Assembly: GCA_017453335.1 (NCBI GenBank)
Contig: JAFTKI010000005.1
Coordinates: 1-62,638, forward strand
Length of the DNA stretch: 62,638 nt
Origin: Clostridia bacterium
GTDB taxonomy: Bacteria; Bacillota_A; Clostridia; Oscillospirales; CAG-272
Direction: 5' to 3'
The notes under the pieces: generated by a model
What the model was told of the DNA's origin: nothing
Seen by the model: only the letters and a program-made list of their open reading frames with translations
The model's database searches: none
In this document: positions 7,391-15,680 of the stretch, piece after piece
Layout of the letters: each line of letters begins with the position of its first letter
Numbering within the stretch: the stretch's first letter is position 1
Program-made: the position numbers and the translations under genes

Positions 7391-8425
7391 TTATTTCATT
7401 GAAAAGTGCGTCTCCGGTGCCGTCAAGCCGTCTACCGCACCGGGGCGGCACACGCTTTCACACGCCAGTCGCCCCTGTCGGTTGATCGCCTGCAGGATCC
7501 GATAAGCCAGCGGCTCGCGATCAATAAAATCATGTGCGCCGAACACGTGGGCAATCGCCTTATACAGATCGGAAAAGGTCTTATTTCCCTCCTTCAACAG
7601 GCTCTCGATAATACCATATGCTTCTTTCGTGACCGTGTCATCGATCTTCCCCATATCGCCGATCGTCTCCCGATAAGGCACAACGGTGTAACGGTCGGCA
7701 TATACCTTGCCTGAAGAAAGGCATGGCAAAAGCGTTTCGTTCTTGGCGTCATTCGGAAATGCCAATGCGGAAGAAGCCAAATAAGCGCCGTGATCGGCGA
7801 ATCCGACAAACATGGGCATATTGATGCGCGACCACGTGATCGCCTCAGTCTCCCGAAGAGTGAGCAACAAGCCTACGATTTCGCCCGGCATGGTATGAAA
7901 AGCGGTATCCATCGCGGCGATTTCATCGCAACCGTTATCCATATGATACTGGATCAATTGGCACATCAAGTCACTCATGTGTACGCCCGTTCCGTCCGAC
8001 AACGCAGGATACCCGGGCACCGCCGCACTGCGTGACTTCATTTGATAGCCCAAACGGTTCAACCGTTCGGCCAGCGCGTCGGAATCCACGCTCCTGTTTT
8101 TGAAAAAACCGCTACTACCGTTAGCAACGTATGCGGAGAAGATCTCCCCTCCGCGCGTAGCGACAAACGGATGCGCCCATTCGTCGCCTCCACCGGATTT
8201 TGAACGGCTATGGATGATACCGATCGTTCCGGGAAGGCTTGCGGCGTCAGTTTCGGCAAGCAGCCGATCTATGTCACCCGTGAGCTTTGCGTAATAAATT
8301 TTTCCCTCGTGAACCGTGGCAATGCCGCTGTAAAAGCCGCCCGCAAAGCCCTCCTCACGCTTCATCATTTCAATCAGAATGGGAGCGGCAGAACGGCTCC
8401 CGACATACCCCGCAATGTTACACAC
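7391..8425 (-). CDS. Class II glutamine amidotransferase-like protein
   Basis: An Ntn-type glutaminase domain of the GlmS/PurF class: fM-Cys-Asn-Ile-Ala-Gly-Tyr-Val-Gly at the N-terminus, IIHSRSKSGG and YVANGSSGF later. The start is set at the GTG at 8425, five bases after GGAGG, because this puts the nucleophile cysteine at position 2 as the family requires; a longer reading frame from 8479 would bury it. The protein has 344 residues and no recognisable SIS (sugar isomerase) or synthetase domain. So it is either a stand-alone amidohydrolase or a divergent relative whose partner is elsewhere. It follows the metallophosphoesterase gene by 11 bases and is probably co-transcribed with it. Substrate unknown. 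Confidence 0.75.
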   Translation of the reverse strand: MCNIAGYVGSRSAAPILIEMMKREEGFAGGFYSGIATVHEGKIYYAKLTGDIDRLLAETDAASLPGTIGIIHSRSKSGGGDEWAHPFVATRGGEIFSAYVANGSSGFFKNRSVDSDALAERLNRLGYQMKSRSAAVPGYPALSDGTGVHMSDLMCQLIQYHMDNGCDEIAAMDTAFHTMPGEIVGLLLTLRETEAITWSRINMPMFVGFADHGAYLASSALAFPNDAKNETLLPCLSSGKVYADRYTVVPYRETIGDMGKIDDTVTKEAYGIIESLLKEGNKTFSDLYKAIAHVFGAHDFIDREPLAYRILQAINRQGRLACESVCRPGAVDGLTAPETHFSMK

Positions 8426-8436
8426 AGCCGCCTCCG

Positions 8437-9351
8437 TTATCCCAAGGTCAATCTTGCCGAACGGATCACAGGCTCGCAAGGCATTCCCATTGGGTCATAA
8501 ATAAAGTTCCCCGTTGCCATCTCACGTGTCACCCCGCGGTAAAAGGTAGTTTCGGTGCCCTTAATATCAATCGTGCTTCCCTCCACGGTTACGATCGCGT
8601 AGAGCGGATCGTTGTAGATGACAGTATTCCGCATGAAGTGCACGAGGTCGGTCTCCTCCTTCGGGAAATGGTCGTGCGGAGCTTCCACCCAATCGAACGC
8701 CGCCGAATTGCAATCAAAGTAGCAGATTCCGTCGAGAATGCGGATATTGTCACGGTGCTGATGTCCGTTGATCACCATCACAACGCTGTGGGGCTTGCGC
8801 GCGTTTGCCTCGTTGAAGATCTTGCGCACCTCCATCTGGTTCTTTACGCCGTCTGCATCGCGCCCAAAGGAAGCATGACTGATCGTAATACACGGATAGG
8901 GAGATTCCGCAATGGTCTTTCGCAACCACTCTAACTGTTCGGGCGGCATATAGTCGCGATATGCGCCGTTGGCGAAGTAGTTGCCCATGGAATAATGAAC
9001 GTATTCTCCGTTGACGTAATAATAGTTGGTATTGAGCACGATCATGCGACAGCCGTTACAGTCAAAATAGTAATAATCATTCGGCATGCGATAGCACGCG
9101 ATTGCCTCCTCGTAGGTAGAGTGATCGGCATCGTGGTTTCCAAGGCAGTGGTAGGACGGAACGTGGAAGTCATTGTATTCCTTGATATAATCCGCAACCG
9201 TCGTAGGGCCGTGGCAGAAATCCCCCGCGTGGATGATGAAGTCGCAGTTTTCCTCCTCTGCGCGGCGTTGAATCCTGTGGAGATCCTCCAGCGTTCTCCC
9301 GGGGAAAAGTCCCGGCTGATGATGCCAGTCAGCGAACAGTAAAAATTTCAT
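8437..9351 (-). CDS. Calcineurin-like metallophosphoesterase
   Basis: A 304-residue phosphoesterase with the two-metal signature in order: FADWHH (near the N-terminus), HAGDFCHG, LGNHDADH, ISHASFG and NGHQHRD. There is no signal peptide, so it is expected in the cytoplasm. Substrate cannot be told from sequence; family members act on nucleotides, phosphoproteins or phosphodiesters. Its own promoter lies at 9384-9413. The glutaminase-like gene downstream starts only 11 bases after the stop. Confidence 0.88.
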   Translation of the reverse strand: MKFLLFADWHHQPGLFPGRTLEDLHRIQRRAEEENCDFIIHAGDFCHGPTTVADYIKEYNDFHVPSYHCLGNHDADHSTYEEAIACYRMPNDYYYFDCNGCRMIVLNTNYYYVNGEYVHYSMGNYFANGAYRDYMPPEQLEWLRKTIAESPYPCITISHASFGRDADGVKNQMEVRKIFNEANARKPHSVVMVINGHQHRDNIRILDGICYFDCNSAAFDWVEAPHDHFPKEETDLVHFMRNTVIYNDPLYAIVTVEGSTIDIKGTETTFYRGVTREMATGNFIYDPMGMPCEPVIRSARLTLG

Positions 9352-9383
9352 AGCAGTCTCTCCTGTATGGTAATGATAGCATC

Positions 9384-9413
9384 ATTATATCATATACGCA
9401 ACGCATTTTACAA
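9384..9413 (-). promoter_or_regulatory. Promoter for the metallophosphoesterase gene
   Basis: TTGTAA (9413-9408) and TATAAT (9389-9384) on the minus strand with an 18-base spacer. Confidence 0.65.
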
Positions 9414-9442
9414 GAGGTTTTATGATAAAAACTCTTTAAGAT

Positions 9443-9480
9443 AAGATAAAAAAGAAACCCGATGCAACCGCATCGGGTCT
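9443..9480 (-). terminator. Terminator of the XRE regulator gene
   Basis: On the minus strand, stem ACCCGATGC / GCATCGGGT with a 4-base loop is followed by a T-rich tract. It begins just past the stop codon of the gene at 9485. Confidence 0.88.
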
Positions 9481-9484
9481 CCCG

Positions 9485-10369
9485 TTATACTTCCCTCAAA
9501 AGCTGCTCCAAAAGAGCGATCTTTTCATTGGCGTAATTGTACGCTCCCTTGAAGTCCTCGCTTTCCCGACAACAAACCTCCAATTCGCCCAGAACGCTGT
9601 ATAGCGCGACCTTGCTCAGGGGTGTTTCGGATTGTAAGAGCTGTAAGAGCCATTTTTGCGCCCCCTTGTAATCTCCCTCCTGCATCATCACGAGAATACG
9701 GATGTGCGCCGCCTCAAAGGACGCAGGATCAGCATTCTGCAGAAACCGCTCGACCGCCTCATTCTTCTGAATCGCCAACGCATCCAACGCATCCAGATAT
9801 GCCGCCACAGGCGAATCAGAGCGGATATCCAGTCTCTTTTCTTCATCCAGCATGTCGGAATACAGCGTGTGTGAGATGCGCTCCATATAGCGAAAATAGA
9901 CTCTCGCCGTTGCCTCAATATTTTCAGTGGGATACACGGTTTTTTCGGCGTAGCCCAGCGCCTCATCAAAAAAACGGCATGATGAGCGCAATCTGCCGCT
10001 CCAAAACTCCTCCACGGCAATTCCCGCGTCGCAGTTTGCAAGCAATAAACTGATCTCATCATCCGGTTCGGGACAACTGAAGATGCACAAGCTTCTACAC
10101 CCGCGCAAATCTCCCGCTGTATATGCTCTTTTAATGTTGGAAAGGTTCCCGATCTTGCGGTAAACAACCTCATCCCCCTCCTCTGCCAGCAAAAAGCCTG
10201 CGGGGACATTGAGTCTGCCCGCAATGTACAAAATCGTGGAGAGCGAGGGATTCGCCGAGCCGTTTTCGATACAGCTCAACATATTTCTGGTGATGTGGTC
10301 GCCTGCGAGCTCAGCCTGTGTCATGAGCTTGGAGATTCTCAATTCGCGGATTCGCTCACCGATTTTCAT
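9485..10369 (-). CDS. XRE-family regulator with helical-repeat C-terminal domain
   Basis: A 294-residue protein with an N-terminal helix-turn-helix (LMTQAELAGDHITRNMLSCIE, about residues 15-35) and a long all-helical C-terminal part. The architecture resembles RRNPP-type and other TPR regulators that sense small peptides or proteins. No peptide gene is evident next to it. It lies upstream of, and reads toward, its own terminator, separate from the phosphoesterase genes. Targets are unknown. Confidence 0.8.
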   Translation of the reverse strand: MKIGERIRELRISKLMTQAELAGDHITRNMLSCIENGSANPSLSTILYIAGRLNVPAGFLLAEEGDEVVYRKIGNLSNIKRAYTAGDLRGCRSLCIFSCPEPDDEISLLLANCDAGIAVEEFWSGRLRSSCRFFDEALGYAEKTVYPTENIEATARVYFRYMERISHTLYSDMLDEEKRLDIRSDSPVAAYLDALDALAIQKNEAVERFLQNADPASFEAAHIRILVMMQEGDYKGAQKWLLQLLQSETPLSKVALYSVLGELEVCCRESEDFKGAYNYANEKIALLEQLLREV

Positions 10370-10398
10370 ACGACCACCGTCACCTTTTTTTTGAAATA

Positions 10399-10992
10399 TT
10401 ATTGTGCCGCGACAGCTTCCTTTTCAGCCTTTGCAGCCTTCTTTGCCGCTTTCTTCGCCTTTACCTTCTTCACAGCCTTGACGGGAGCGGAGCCAACCTT
10501 GATCGCAACGATCTTGCAGCCCTTGCCGAACGAGGTCAAGCGACCTACCAGGGTTTTGGAATACAGGAACGCATCCAAGCGGTTGTACATTCTGTCCATC
10601 TGCACGTCAACCACGTCAGCGATCTTTTCAGCCGCCTGCGTATAAATGCCCTCTGCGGCATAGCGCGCCTGATCGATGCGGAGCGCATACTCGCGCTCTG
10701 CCTGCTCCTCGATCGCCTTTGCCTTCGCGATCGCGGGAGTGAGAAGATTGGTGTAGTCACCGTCCATCTTCTTCATCAGCTTGTCATACAGCTCAACCTT
10801 TTCCTCAACGGTAGAATCCGCGCTGGTGATCTTATTCAATCTTGCCTCCAACTCCTCTACCTGCTGCTGTGCGTTTGCGAGCGCGATGGACTTTTCCTGC
10901 AGCTTGGATTCTGCCTGCTTTACGTATTCATTGACTTCAACCTTGTTGTAGCCATTGATCTTATTGCTGAATTGAACGGAAATTTCTGCCAT
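10399..10992 (-). CDS. DivIVA-domain-like coiled-coil protein
   Basis: A 197-residue protein that starts FSNKINGYNKVEVNEYVKQ, matching the N-terminal membrane-binding segment of DivIVA/GpsB proteins. It continues as a coiled coil (about residues 25-75) and ends in a Lys/Ala-rich tail (KKVKAKKAAKKAAKAEKEA) that may bind nucleic acid or membrane. Family members mark curved membranes at poles and septa. GGAGG lies before the ATG at 10992. It may instead be a looser relative acting as a cytoskeletal or chromosome-associated factor. Confidence 0.7.
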   Translation of the reverse strand: MAEISVQFSNKINGYNKVEVNEYVKQAESKLQEKSIALANAQQQVEELEARLNKITSADSTVEEKVELYDKLMKKMDGDYTNLLTPAIAKAKAIEEQAEREYALRIDQARYAAEGIYTQAAEKIADVVDVQMDRMYNRLDAFLYSKTLVGRLTSFGKGCKIVAIKVGSAPVKAVKKVKAKKAAKKAAKAEKEAVAAQ

Positions 10993-11103
10993 CGGTATAT
11001 CCTCCAGATCTTACACAAATTCGGACACGCAAAAGTATCCTTTTATACAATTATATGATACCACATTTTTTCCCTGATTGCAACCTTTTTTTCAATATTT
11101 TTT

Positions 11104-11133
11104 CAAAAAAAGGCGGAACAAGTCCGCCTTTTT
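11104..11133. terminator. Bidirectional terminator
   Basis: GGCGGA / TCCGCC stem with a 5-base loop, flanked by A and T runs. It separates the leftward DivIVA-like gene from the rightward tRNA promoter. Confidence 0.75.
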
Positions 11134-11165
11134 CAAACAGGTTTTCGGAAGTTTTTGAAAAGGAC

Positions 11166-11194
11166 TTGCTTTTTTGCAAAAAATATGCTATAAT
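11166..11194 (+). promoter_or_regulatory. Promoter of the tRNA-Arg locus
   Basis: TTGCTT at 11166-11171 and TATAAT at 11189-11194 with a 17-base spacer. It lies about 30 bases ahead of the broken tRNA copy. No promoter is visible directly before the intact tRNA at 11410, so this one probably has to serve it by reading through. Confidence 0.75.
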
Positions 11195-11230
11195 AGCACC
11201 CGTGCGAGCCCGCACGTCAAAAGTAAATAC

Positions 11231-11269
11231 GCCTGCATAGTTAAATGGATATAATAGCCCCCTCCTAAG
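11231..11269 (+). pseudogene. 5' half of a tRNA-Arg(CCU), truncated at the anticodon stem
   Basis: This copy matches the intact tRNA at 11410 through acceptor strand, D arm and anticodon loop (CTCCTAA) with only three differences, then diverges. The 3' side of the anticodon stem reads GTAGT, which cannot pair with GCCCC. Integrases that use tRNA genes commonly cross over in the anticodon loop, so this is probably the 5' half left when an element inserted. Confidence 0.75.
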
Positions 11270-11409
11270 TAGTAGGTCTATCTAACAAAATAGACTGAAA
11301 CATTATGGGGATAGACTTAAACGTTACAAAGATTTTGTGTCCTAAATCTGCCAATTGCAGTTTTGTACACCCTTTGTACACCCAAGCGAAAATCACGACT
11401 GAATAGCAC

Positions 11410-11484
11410 GCCTCCATAGTTAAATGGATATAATAAACCCCTCCTAAGGGTTAGTTATGGGTTCGATTCCCGTTGGGGGTGCCA
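11410..11484 (+). tRNA. tRNA-Arg (anticodon CCU)
   Basis: A complete cloverleaf of 75 bases: acceptor GCCTCCA / TGGGGGT with wobble pairs, D stem GTTA / TAAT, anticodon stem AACCC / GGGTT with loop CTCCTAA, T arm ATGGG-TTCGATT-CCCGT, discriminator G and encoded CCA. The anticodon CCT reads AGG (Arg). A partial copy lies 179 bases upstream. Confidence 0.93.
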
Positions 11485-11550
11485 TAAATTCAATGATTGG
11501 GTGAAACTATATTTTGTAAACATTAGGCTAATGGAATCGAGGAGGAAATA

Positions 11551-12090
11551 ATGTCTTATTTTGTGTTTGTTGATAACTCTAATGTATGGATTGAGGGAAA
11601 AGTGGCTTCTGCCGTTTCCAAAGGATGGGCTCCAAATACCTACGCTGCACATGCATCTAAAATCGAGGATTCTTCATGGCGCATTGATTTTGGTAAATTG
11701 TTGGCTTTTGTTACAGACGGAAATGTGACCGATATTAAACATGCTATTTTGTTTGGATCCAAACCCCCGCTACATGATAGCCTATGGCAGGCGATGACCA
11801 ATGCACAATTTGAAGTCGAAGCTTTAGATCGTAATTATGCAAACAAAGAAAAGGCGATTGATACAGGCATTGTGCAACGAATAGATAAGTGTTTGTACCG
11901 AGAATCAAAAGAAGGCGACGTATTCATTTTAGTTATGGGGGATAAAGATTTTATTCATTCCGTTCAGGCAATTCGTGCTGAAAAGTGTATTGCTAGAGTT
12001 GCTTTTTGGAACAATGCTTCTGGAGAATTAATAGGAGAAGCCGACGACTACATGGATTTAACTCCCAACATTGACAAAATATCTCATTGA
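11551..12090 (+). CDS. NYN (PIN-like) domain protein
   Basis: A 179-residue single-domain protein of the NYN group of PIN-fold nucleases: FVFVDNSNVWIEG at the N-terminus (metal-binding Asp and Asn), a KAIDTGIVQRID segment in the middle and FILVMGDKDF, the third acidic cluster. Such proteins cut or bind RNA. GGAGG lies just before the ATG. It follows the tRNA-Arg closely and is A+T-rich, which suggests it came with an insertion at that tRNA. Substrate is unknown; a role against tRNA or phage RNA is only a guess from its location. Confidence 0.82.
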   Translation: MSYFVFVDNSNVWIEGKVASAVSKGWAPNTYAAHASKIEDSSWRIDFGKLLAFVTDGNVTDIKHAILFGSKPPLHDSLWQAMTNAQFEVEALDRNYANKEKAIDTGIVQRIDKCLYRESKEGDVFILVMGDKDFIHSVQAIRAEKCIARVAFWNNASGELIGEADDYMDLTPNIDKISH

Positions 12091-12145
12091 CATTGTTCAC
12101 ATCCGTACTGTTAAATTCGCATTTTGCTAAAAATGATCTTTGCAT

Positions 12146-12174
12146 AAGGGAATGCGCTTGATGTGTGTTCCCTT
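12146..12174 (+). terminator. Hairpin after the NYN gene
   Basis: AAGGGAA at 12146-12152 pairs with TTCCCTT at 12168-12174, followed by TATTTAT. It is a weak terminator candidate between the NYN and HNH genes. Confidence 0.45.
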
Positions 12175-12304
12175 TATTTATAGCAAAGTGAAGGAGTGTA
12201 GTAAAAAAGAAAAACAAAATTATGGTTGAAAACAATTAAAAATGCCAAACATTTACTTATCTGTTGCTAATTTAAATAAAACTTGAGTTTTTGGGGGAGA
12301 ACAT

Positions 12305-13129
12305 ATGGAATTTGAAACTGAAATAAAAAATATTCGATACAATAACGTAATGTGGAATAAAATAAAGGAAATAAACAACAAATATTTAAAATACAATCTC
12401 GATAACATTAGGTGTTCGGAGATAACATCGTACGAAAAAAGGACAAGCAAAGCAAAATATGGTCACTCGTATTTGGGTGGATCTTTTATATACGGATCTT
12501 CGTTTGATTTTAAAGATTTTTTAACAAGTAAAATATTTGAGGAGAAATATCTTTATGCAGACATTGTAAAATATTACAAGCCGCTTCTAGAAATATATCT
12601 TGAATATGAAAAAGAAATATTAGAGGTCTATGAAAAGCATAAGTTGTTTAAATCCATTGATAATTGCCCAAAAGATACAAGAAATTGTTTTAGTAGGTTT
12701 TTTGGCAAAACGCTCGAAGGTAAATTTGATTACTTAAGCAATTATGAAAGAAATTTGTTAGATGAAAGAACATTTTCTCCGGTCTTTCCAACGGTAAAAT
12801 TAACATTGTCTGCAAAAACACAATACGATACATATTCGAGAGATATAACTTATGGAATAGAAGATATTATCGAATGTTATGAGTTAGCACTTGAAAAAGA
12901 AGGAAAGATGACATTTGTAAAAAGGCAACGGGCAATCGTTTCTGATTCTTTGCGATATGATGTTTTGCGCAGAGATAGCTATCGTTGTTGTATTCGTGGA
13001 GCGACATCAAAAGATGGTGTAAAACTAGAAGTAGATCATATAATTCCGGTTTCCAAAGGCGGAAAATCCACTTTGGATAACTTGCAAACCCTCTGTGAAC
13101 GTTGTAATAGAGGAAAAGGTACAAAATGA
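12305..13129 (+). CDS. HNH endonuclease domain protein, zinc ligand altered
   Basis: A 274-residue protein whose last 60 residues form an HNH nuclease: LRRDSYRCCIRGA, then VDHIIPVSKGG, then LDNLQTLCERCNRGKG. The first roughly 210 residues are A+T-rich coding sequence that I do not recognise. GGGGGAG lies before the ATG. In HNH proteins of this type the first zinc knuckle reads CxxCG; here it is CCIRG, a Cys to Arg change explained by one base (TGT to CGT). The other pair, CERC, is intact. The enzyme may be weakened or inactive. The family includes restriction and mobile-element nucleases. Confidence 0.82.
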   Translation: MEFETEIKNIRYNNVMWNKIKEINNKYLKYNLDNIRCSEITSYEKRTSKAKYGHSYLGGSFIYGSSFDFKDFLTSKIFEEKYLYADIVKYYKPLLEIYLEYEKEILEVYEKHKLFKSIDNCPKDTRNCFSRFFGKTLEGKFDYLSNYERNLLDERTFSPVFPTVKLTLSAKTQYDTYSRDITYGIEDIIECYELALEKEGKMTFVKRQRAIVSDSLRYDVLRRDSYRCCIRGATSKDGVKLEVDHIIPVSKGGKSTLDNLQTLCERCNRGKGTK

Positions 13130-13302
13130 TTTATCCACCCCTTGTACACCCGCACATTACATAACACCGCAAAAGTTGGTGATAAACACACAACCTATCA
13201 AACGCCAAATCTGCCTTTTCGGTGGATTTTACGCTCATTTTGTAAGGAAATCACCCATTTGAAGATAGCCTCAAACACTTCTAAATTCACCACATTCGTA
13301 AC

Positions 13303-13344
13303 AAAAGCAAGAGTAGAACCGCGCGGATTCTACTCTTGCTTTTT
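13303..13344. terminator. Terminator of topB, bidirectional
   Basis: A 13-bp perfect stem AGCAAGAGTAGAA / TTCTACTCTTGCT with a 9-base loop, flanked by A and T runs. It closes the leftward topB transcript and also blocks rightward reading from the HNH gene. Confidence 0.88.
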
Positions 13345-13352
13345 CACGTTAT

Positions 13353-15581
13353 TCAATACCCCGGCGGTGGGTCGTCGGGCGGAGGCGCGCCCTCGCCGTC
13401 CCAGATCGGCAGATCCCGACGGGGAGCGGTGGCTGCGTCCTTTCGCGGCGCGCGTGCTTCAAAATCGAATACGGCTCTGCCGTTTTCCAGCTTGAGCGCG
13501 GCGTCAAAGCTCTTTTTGGTTCTGGGAGAAACGAAGCCCTGTATCACGGCGGTCTTCCCTGTGTCTGTCAGGAGCTTAAGATTCGCGACCGAGATCGCGC
13601 GACCGCAGATGGAAATATTGACGGAAAATTTGCAGCCGTCCTTATATCCCGTGCATCCGTAAAAGCTGCGGAAGCGCTTCATGTCTTTACCGCACAGGGG
13701 GCAAGTGGCAACCACGTCGCCGAAAAAGCCTGTTTCACTATCCAGAGAAAGGTCGGCATTCGCCTTTTTCTCAAAGACCTCTGCGATCTCCTGCTCAGCG
13801 AGCTTGACGCTCTCCTCCACGGTCATCGTGCCACGGTACACCTTTTTGAGCGCTTGTCCCAATTCGGACGTCTTGTATTTATCCATCGTGATCTGCATCT
13901 GCGTCAGCGCCTCAATCAAAAATTCGCCGCCGGGCAGGATCGTATACACGTCCTTTTTCAGTTCAATATATCCGCTTTTGCGCGCGTTATCGATGATTCC
14001 CGTTCGAGTCGCCTCGGTGCCAAGCTCCAAGCCCTCGAAGATCGCACGGTAATCCTCGCTGTCGTCCGATACCTCGCCCGCCTCCGCCTCTGCTGCCTCG
14101 CGCGCCGCCTTTTTTTCATCCTTAAAGGGGTTTTTGAGATAGTTGTTCAGCGTTTCGACGGTGTAATGCTTGGGAGGTGTGGTCTCCTTTTCGGTGGGTT
14201 TGAAGTCGATGTTGACAGCGTCGCCCTTGTTCAGTGCGGGCAAAACTTTATCCTTTTGATTATAATCATCGTATTTCGTCCATCCCTTTTCAAGGATGAC
14301 CATACCCTTTAGCACGAAGGTCTCCAATTCTCCCACGGCGATGGTGATCTCGCTGCGGGTAACCACGCAATCCTCGGCGCAAAACACTGCCACAAAACGG
14401 CGGAATACCGTGGAATACACCTGCATCTCCCGCTCGCTGAGTTGATTCTTGTTCGGGATCTTATAGGTAGGGGTCAGGGCGGAGTGCGACTCGATCTTAC
14501 TGTCGTCAAAAATGCTCTTGCTGTCCTTGAATTTCACGGGATAGCCGAGCTTTTGACAATTGGAAAGGATCTGGCGGATCTTATCCTTTTCCGCCGTGGC
14601 AAGATACTCGGAATTGGTACGCGGATAGGTCAGATATCCCTTTTCGTACAAGCCCTGCACGATATCAAGGCTTTCCTGCATGGACATTTTGTATTTCTTG
14701 CTCAGGGCATTCTGGAGCTTGGAAAGAGAAAACAGCTTTCCTGCCGACAGTGTATCCTTTTTGTTTTTAACACCCGTTACAACCGCTCCCGTGCGATTGT
14801 AGAGCTCGCACATCCGAAGCGCTTCGGCATATTTTTCCTGTTCAAATTTATTCTTCGAGGTCAGCTCTACCAATTCTCCGTTGGTTTTTTCCTTACTGAC
14901 CATGGCAAAGTACTTTCCGGGCACAAAATTGCGAATCGCCATATCGCGGTCATAGATCGCCTTGACGATCGGAACGATCACACGTCCGACACGCAACAGC
15001 GTTCCCGTTTTCAAGGTCGCGTAGCGGGTCAGATTCACGCCATAAAGCCAATCGATGTAGGTACGAGCAAAGCCCTCGGACGCCAGTCGCTCATATTCCG
15101 CCTCATCCTTCATCTCGGTCAGTGCCTTGGAGACGGTTTGCGGAGTCTGATCAGGCAGCCACAGCCGCTTGAGCGATTTCGGAGACGTGAGAGCGTGATC
15201 CACGCACAGGCGCACAATGATCTCTCCCTCGCGGTCGGCGTCTCCCGCGTTGACAACCGTTTCCACGTCGGGACGGTTGCAAAGCGAGCGGATCACCTCA
15301 AACTGGCGCACCACGCCACTGTCCACCTTTTTATCGGCGCCGCGACGCAATTCAAATCGAAACTGCTCGGGAAAGCACGGAAGATTGTTCAAGCTCCAGC
15401 GAGTCGACCCATCCTCCTGTGGGCGATAGGCTTCGATATCACACAGAGAAAACAGGTGTCCGAACGCCCACGTGATAAGGTACCCTTCCCCCTCCAGATA
15501 TCCGTTCCGCTTCTGCAGATTGCCGATCGCGGCTGCTATATTACGTGCCAGACTCGGTTTTTCCGCGATGATCAGAATCAT
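13353..15581 (-). CDS. topB: DNA topoisomerase III (type IA)
   Basis: A 742-residue type IA topoisomerase that passes single strands and resolves linked DNA. The Toprim domain starts at once (ILIIAEKPSLARNIA) and includes GDADREGE at about 113-120. The active tyrosine is about residue 319 in YLTYPRTNSEYL. The C-terminus carries a four-Cys zinc ribbon, CPLCGKDM...CTGYKDGC, then an acidic Pro-rich end. It is chromosomal in placing, but TopB of this class also travels on conjugative elements. It is the only topoisomerase in the window. Confidence 0.94.
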   Translation of the reverse strand: MILIIAEKPSLARNIAAAIGNLQKRNGYLEGEGYLITWAFGHLFSLCDIEAYRPQEDGSTRWSLNNLPCFPEQFRFELRRGADKKVDSGVVRQFEVIRSLCNRPDVETVVNAGDADREGEIIVRLCVDHALTSPKSLKRLWLPDQTPQTVSKALTEMKDEAEYERLASEGFARTYIDWLYGVNLTRYATLKTGTLLRVGRVIVPIVKAIYDRDMAIRNFVPGKYFAMVSKEKTNGELVELTSKNKFEQEKYAEALRMCELYNRTGAVVTGVKNKKDTLSAGKLFSLSKLQNALSKKYKMSMQESLDIVQGLYEKGYLTYPRTNSEYLATAEKDKIRQILSNCQKLGYPVKFKDSKSIFDDSKIESHSALTPTYKIPNKNQLSEREMQVYSTVFRRFVAVFCAEDCVVTRSEITIAVGELETFVLKGMVILEKGWTKYDDYNQKDKVLPALNKGDAVNIDFKPTEKETTPPKHYTVETLNNYLKNPFKDEKKAAREAAEAEAGEVSDDSEDYRAIFEGLELGTEATRTGIIDNARKSGYIELKKDVYTILPGGEFLIEALTQMQITMDKYKTSELGQALKKVYRGTMTVEESVKLAEQEIAEVFEKKANADLSLDSETGFFGDVVATCPLCGKDMKRFRSFYGCTGYKDGCKFSVNISICGRAISVANLKLLTDTGKTAVIQGFVSPRTKKSFDAALKLENGRAVFDFEARAPRKDAATAPRRDLPIWDGEGAPPPDDPPPGY

Positions 15582-15614
15582 AAAACAGCCACTCCTCCCT
15601 TTTTATGAAAATGA

Positions 15615-15649
15615 CCGCAGCTCTGCCAGAACTCTGTGCAGAACTGCGG
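15615..15649 (-). terminator. Hairpin after the P-loop gene
   Basis: CCGCAG and CTG at 15615-15625 pair with CAG and CTGCGG ending at 15649, with a small internal loop. On the minus strand ATTTT follows. It is a moderate terminator candidate between the P-loop gene and topB. Confidence 0.5.
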
Positions 15650-15680
15650 CATTCCCGATTCCTCGGTATGAAAATTACGA

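Larger units (their letters stand above)
11278..13210. mobile_element. Candidate small integrated element or remnant at tRNA-Arg
   Basis: An A+T-rich patch next to a duplicated tRNA-Arg holds an NYN and an HNH nuclease gene and is framed by TTGTACACCC motifs (twice in tandem at 11362-11383, once at 13142-13151). It interrupts otherwise ordinary backbone genes. No integrase gene is present inside it, so it would be a degraded or non-autonomous insertion. The boundaries are approximate. Confidence 0.4.

Noticed and set aside
11231..11269. A second functional tRNA-Arg
   Set aside because: The 3' strand of its anticodon stem cannot pair, and there is no T arm or acceptor 3' strand before the next tRNA.
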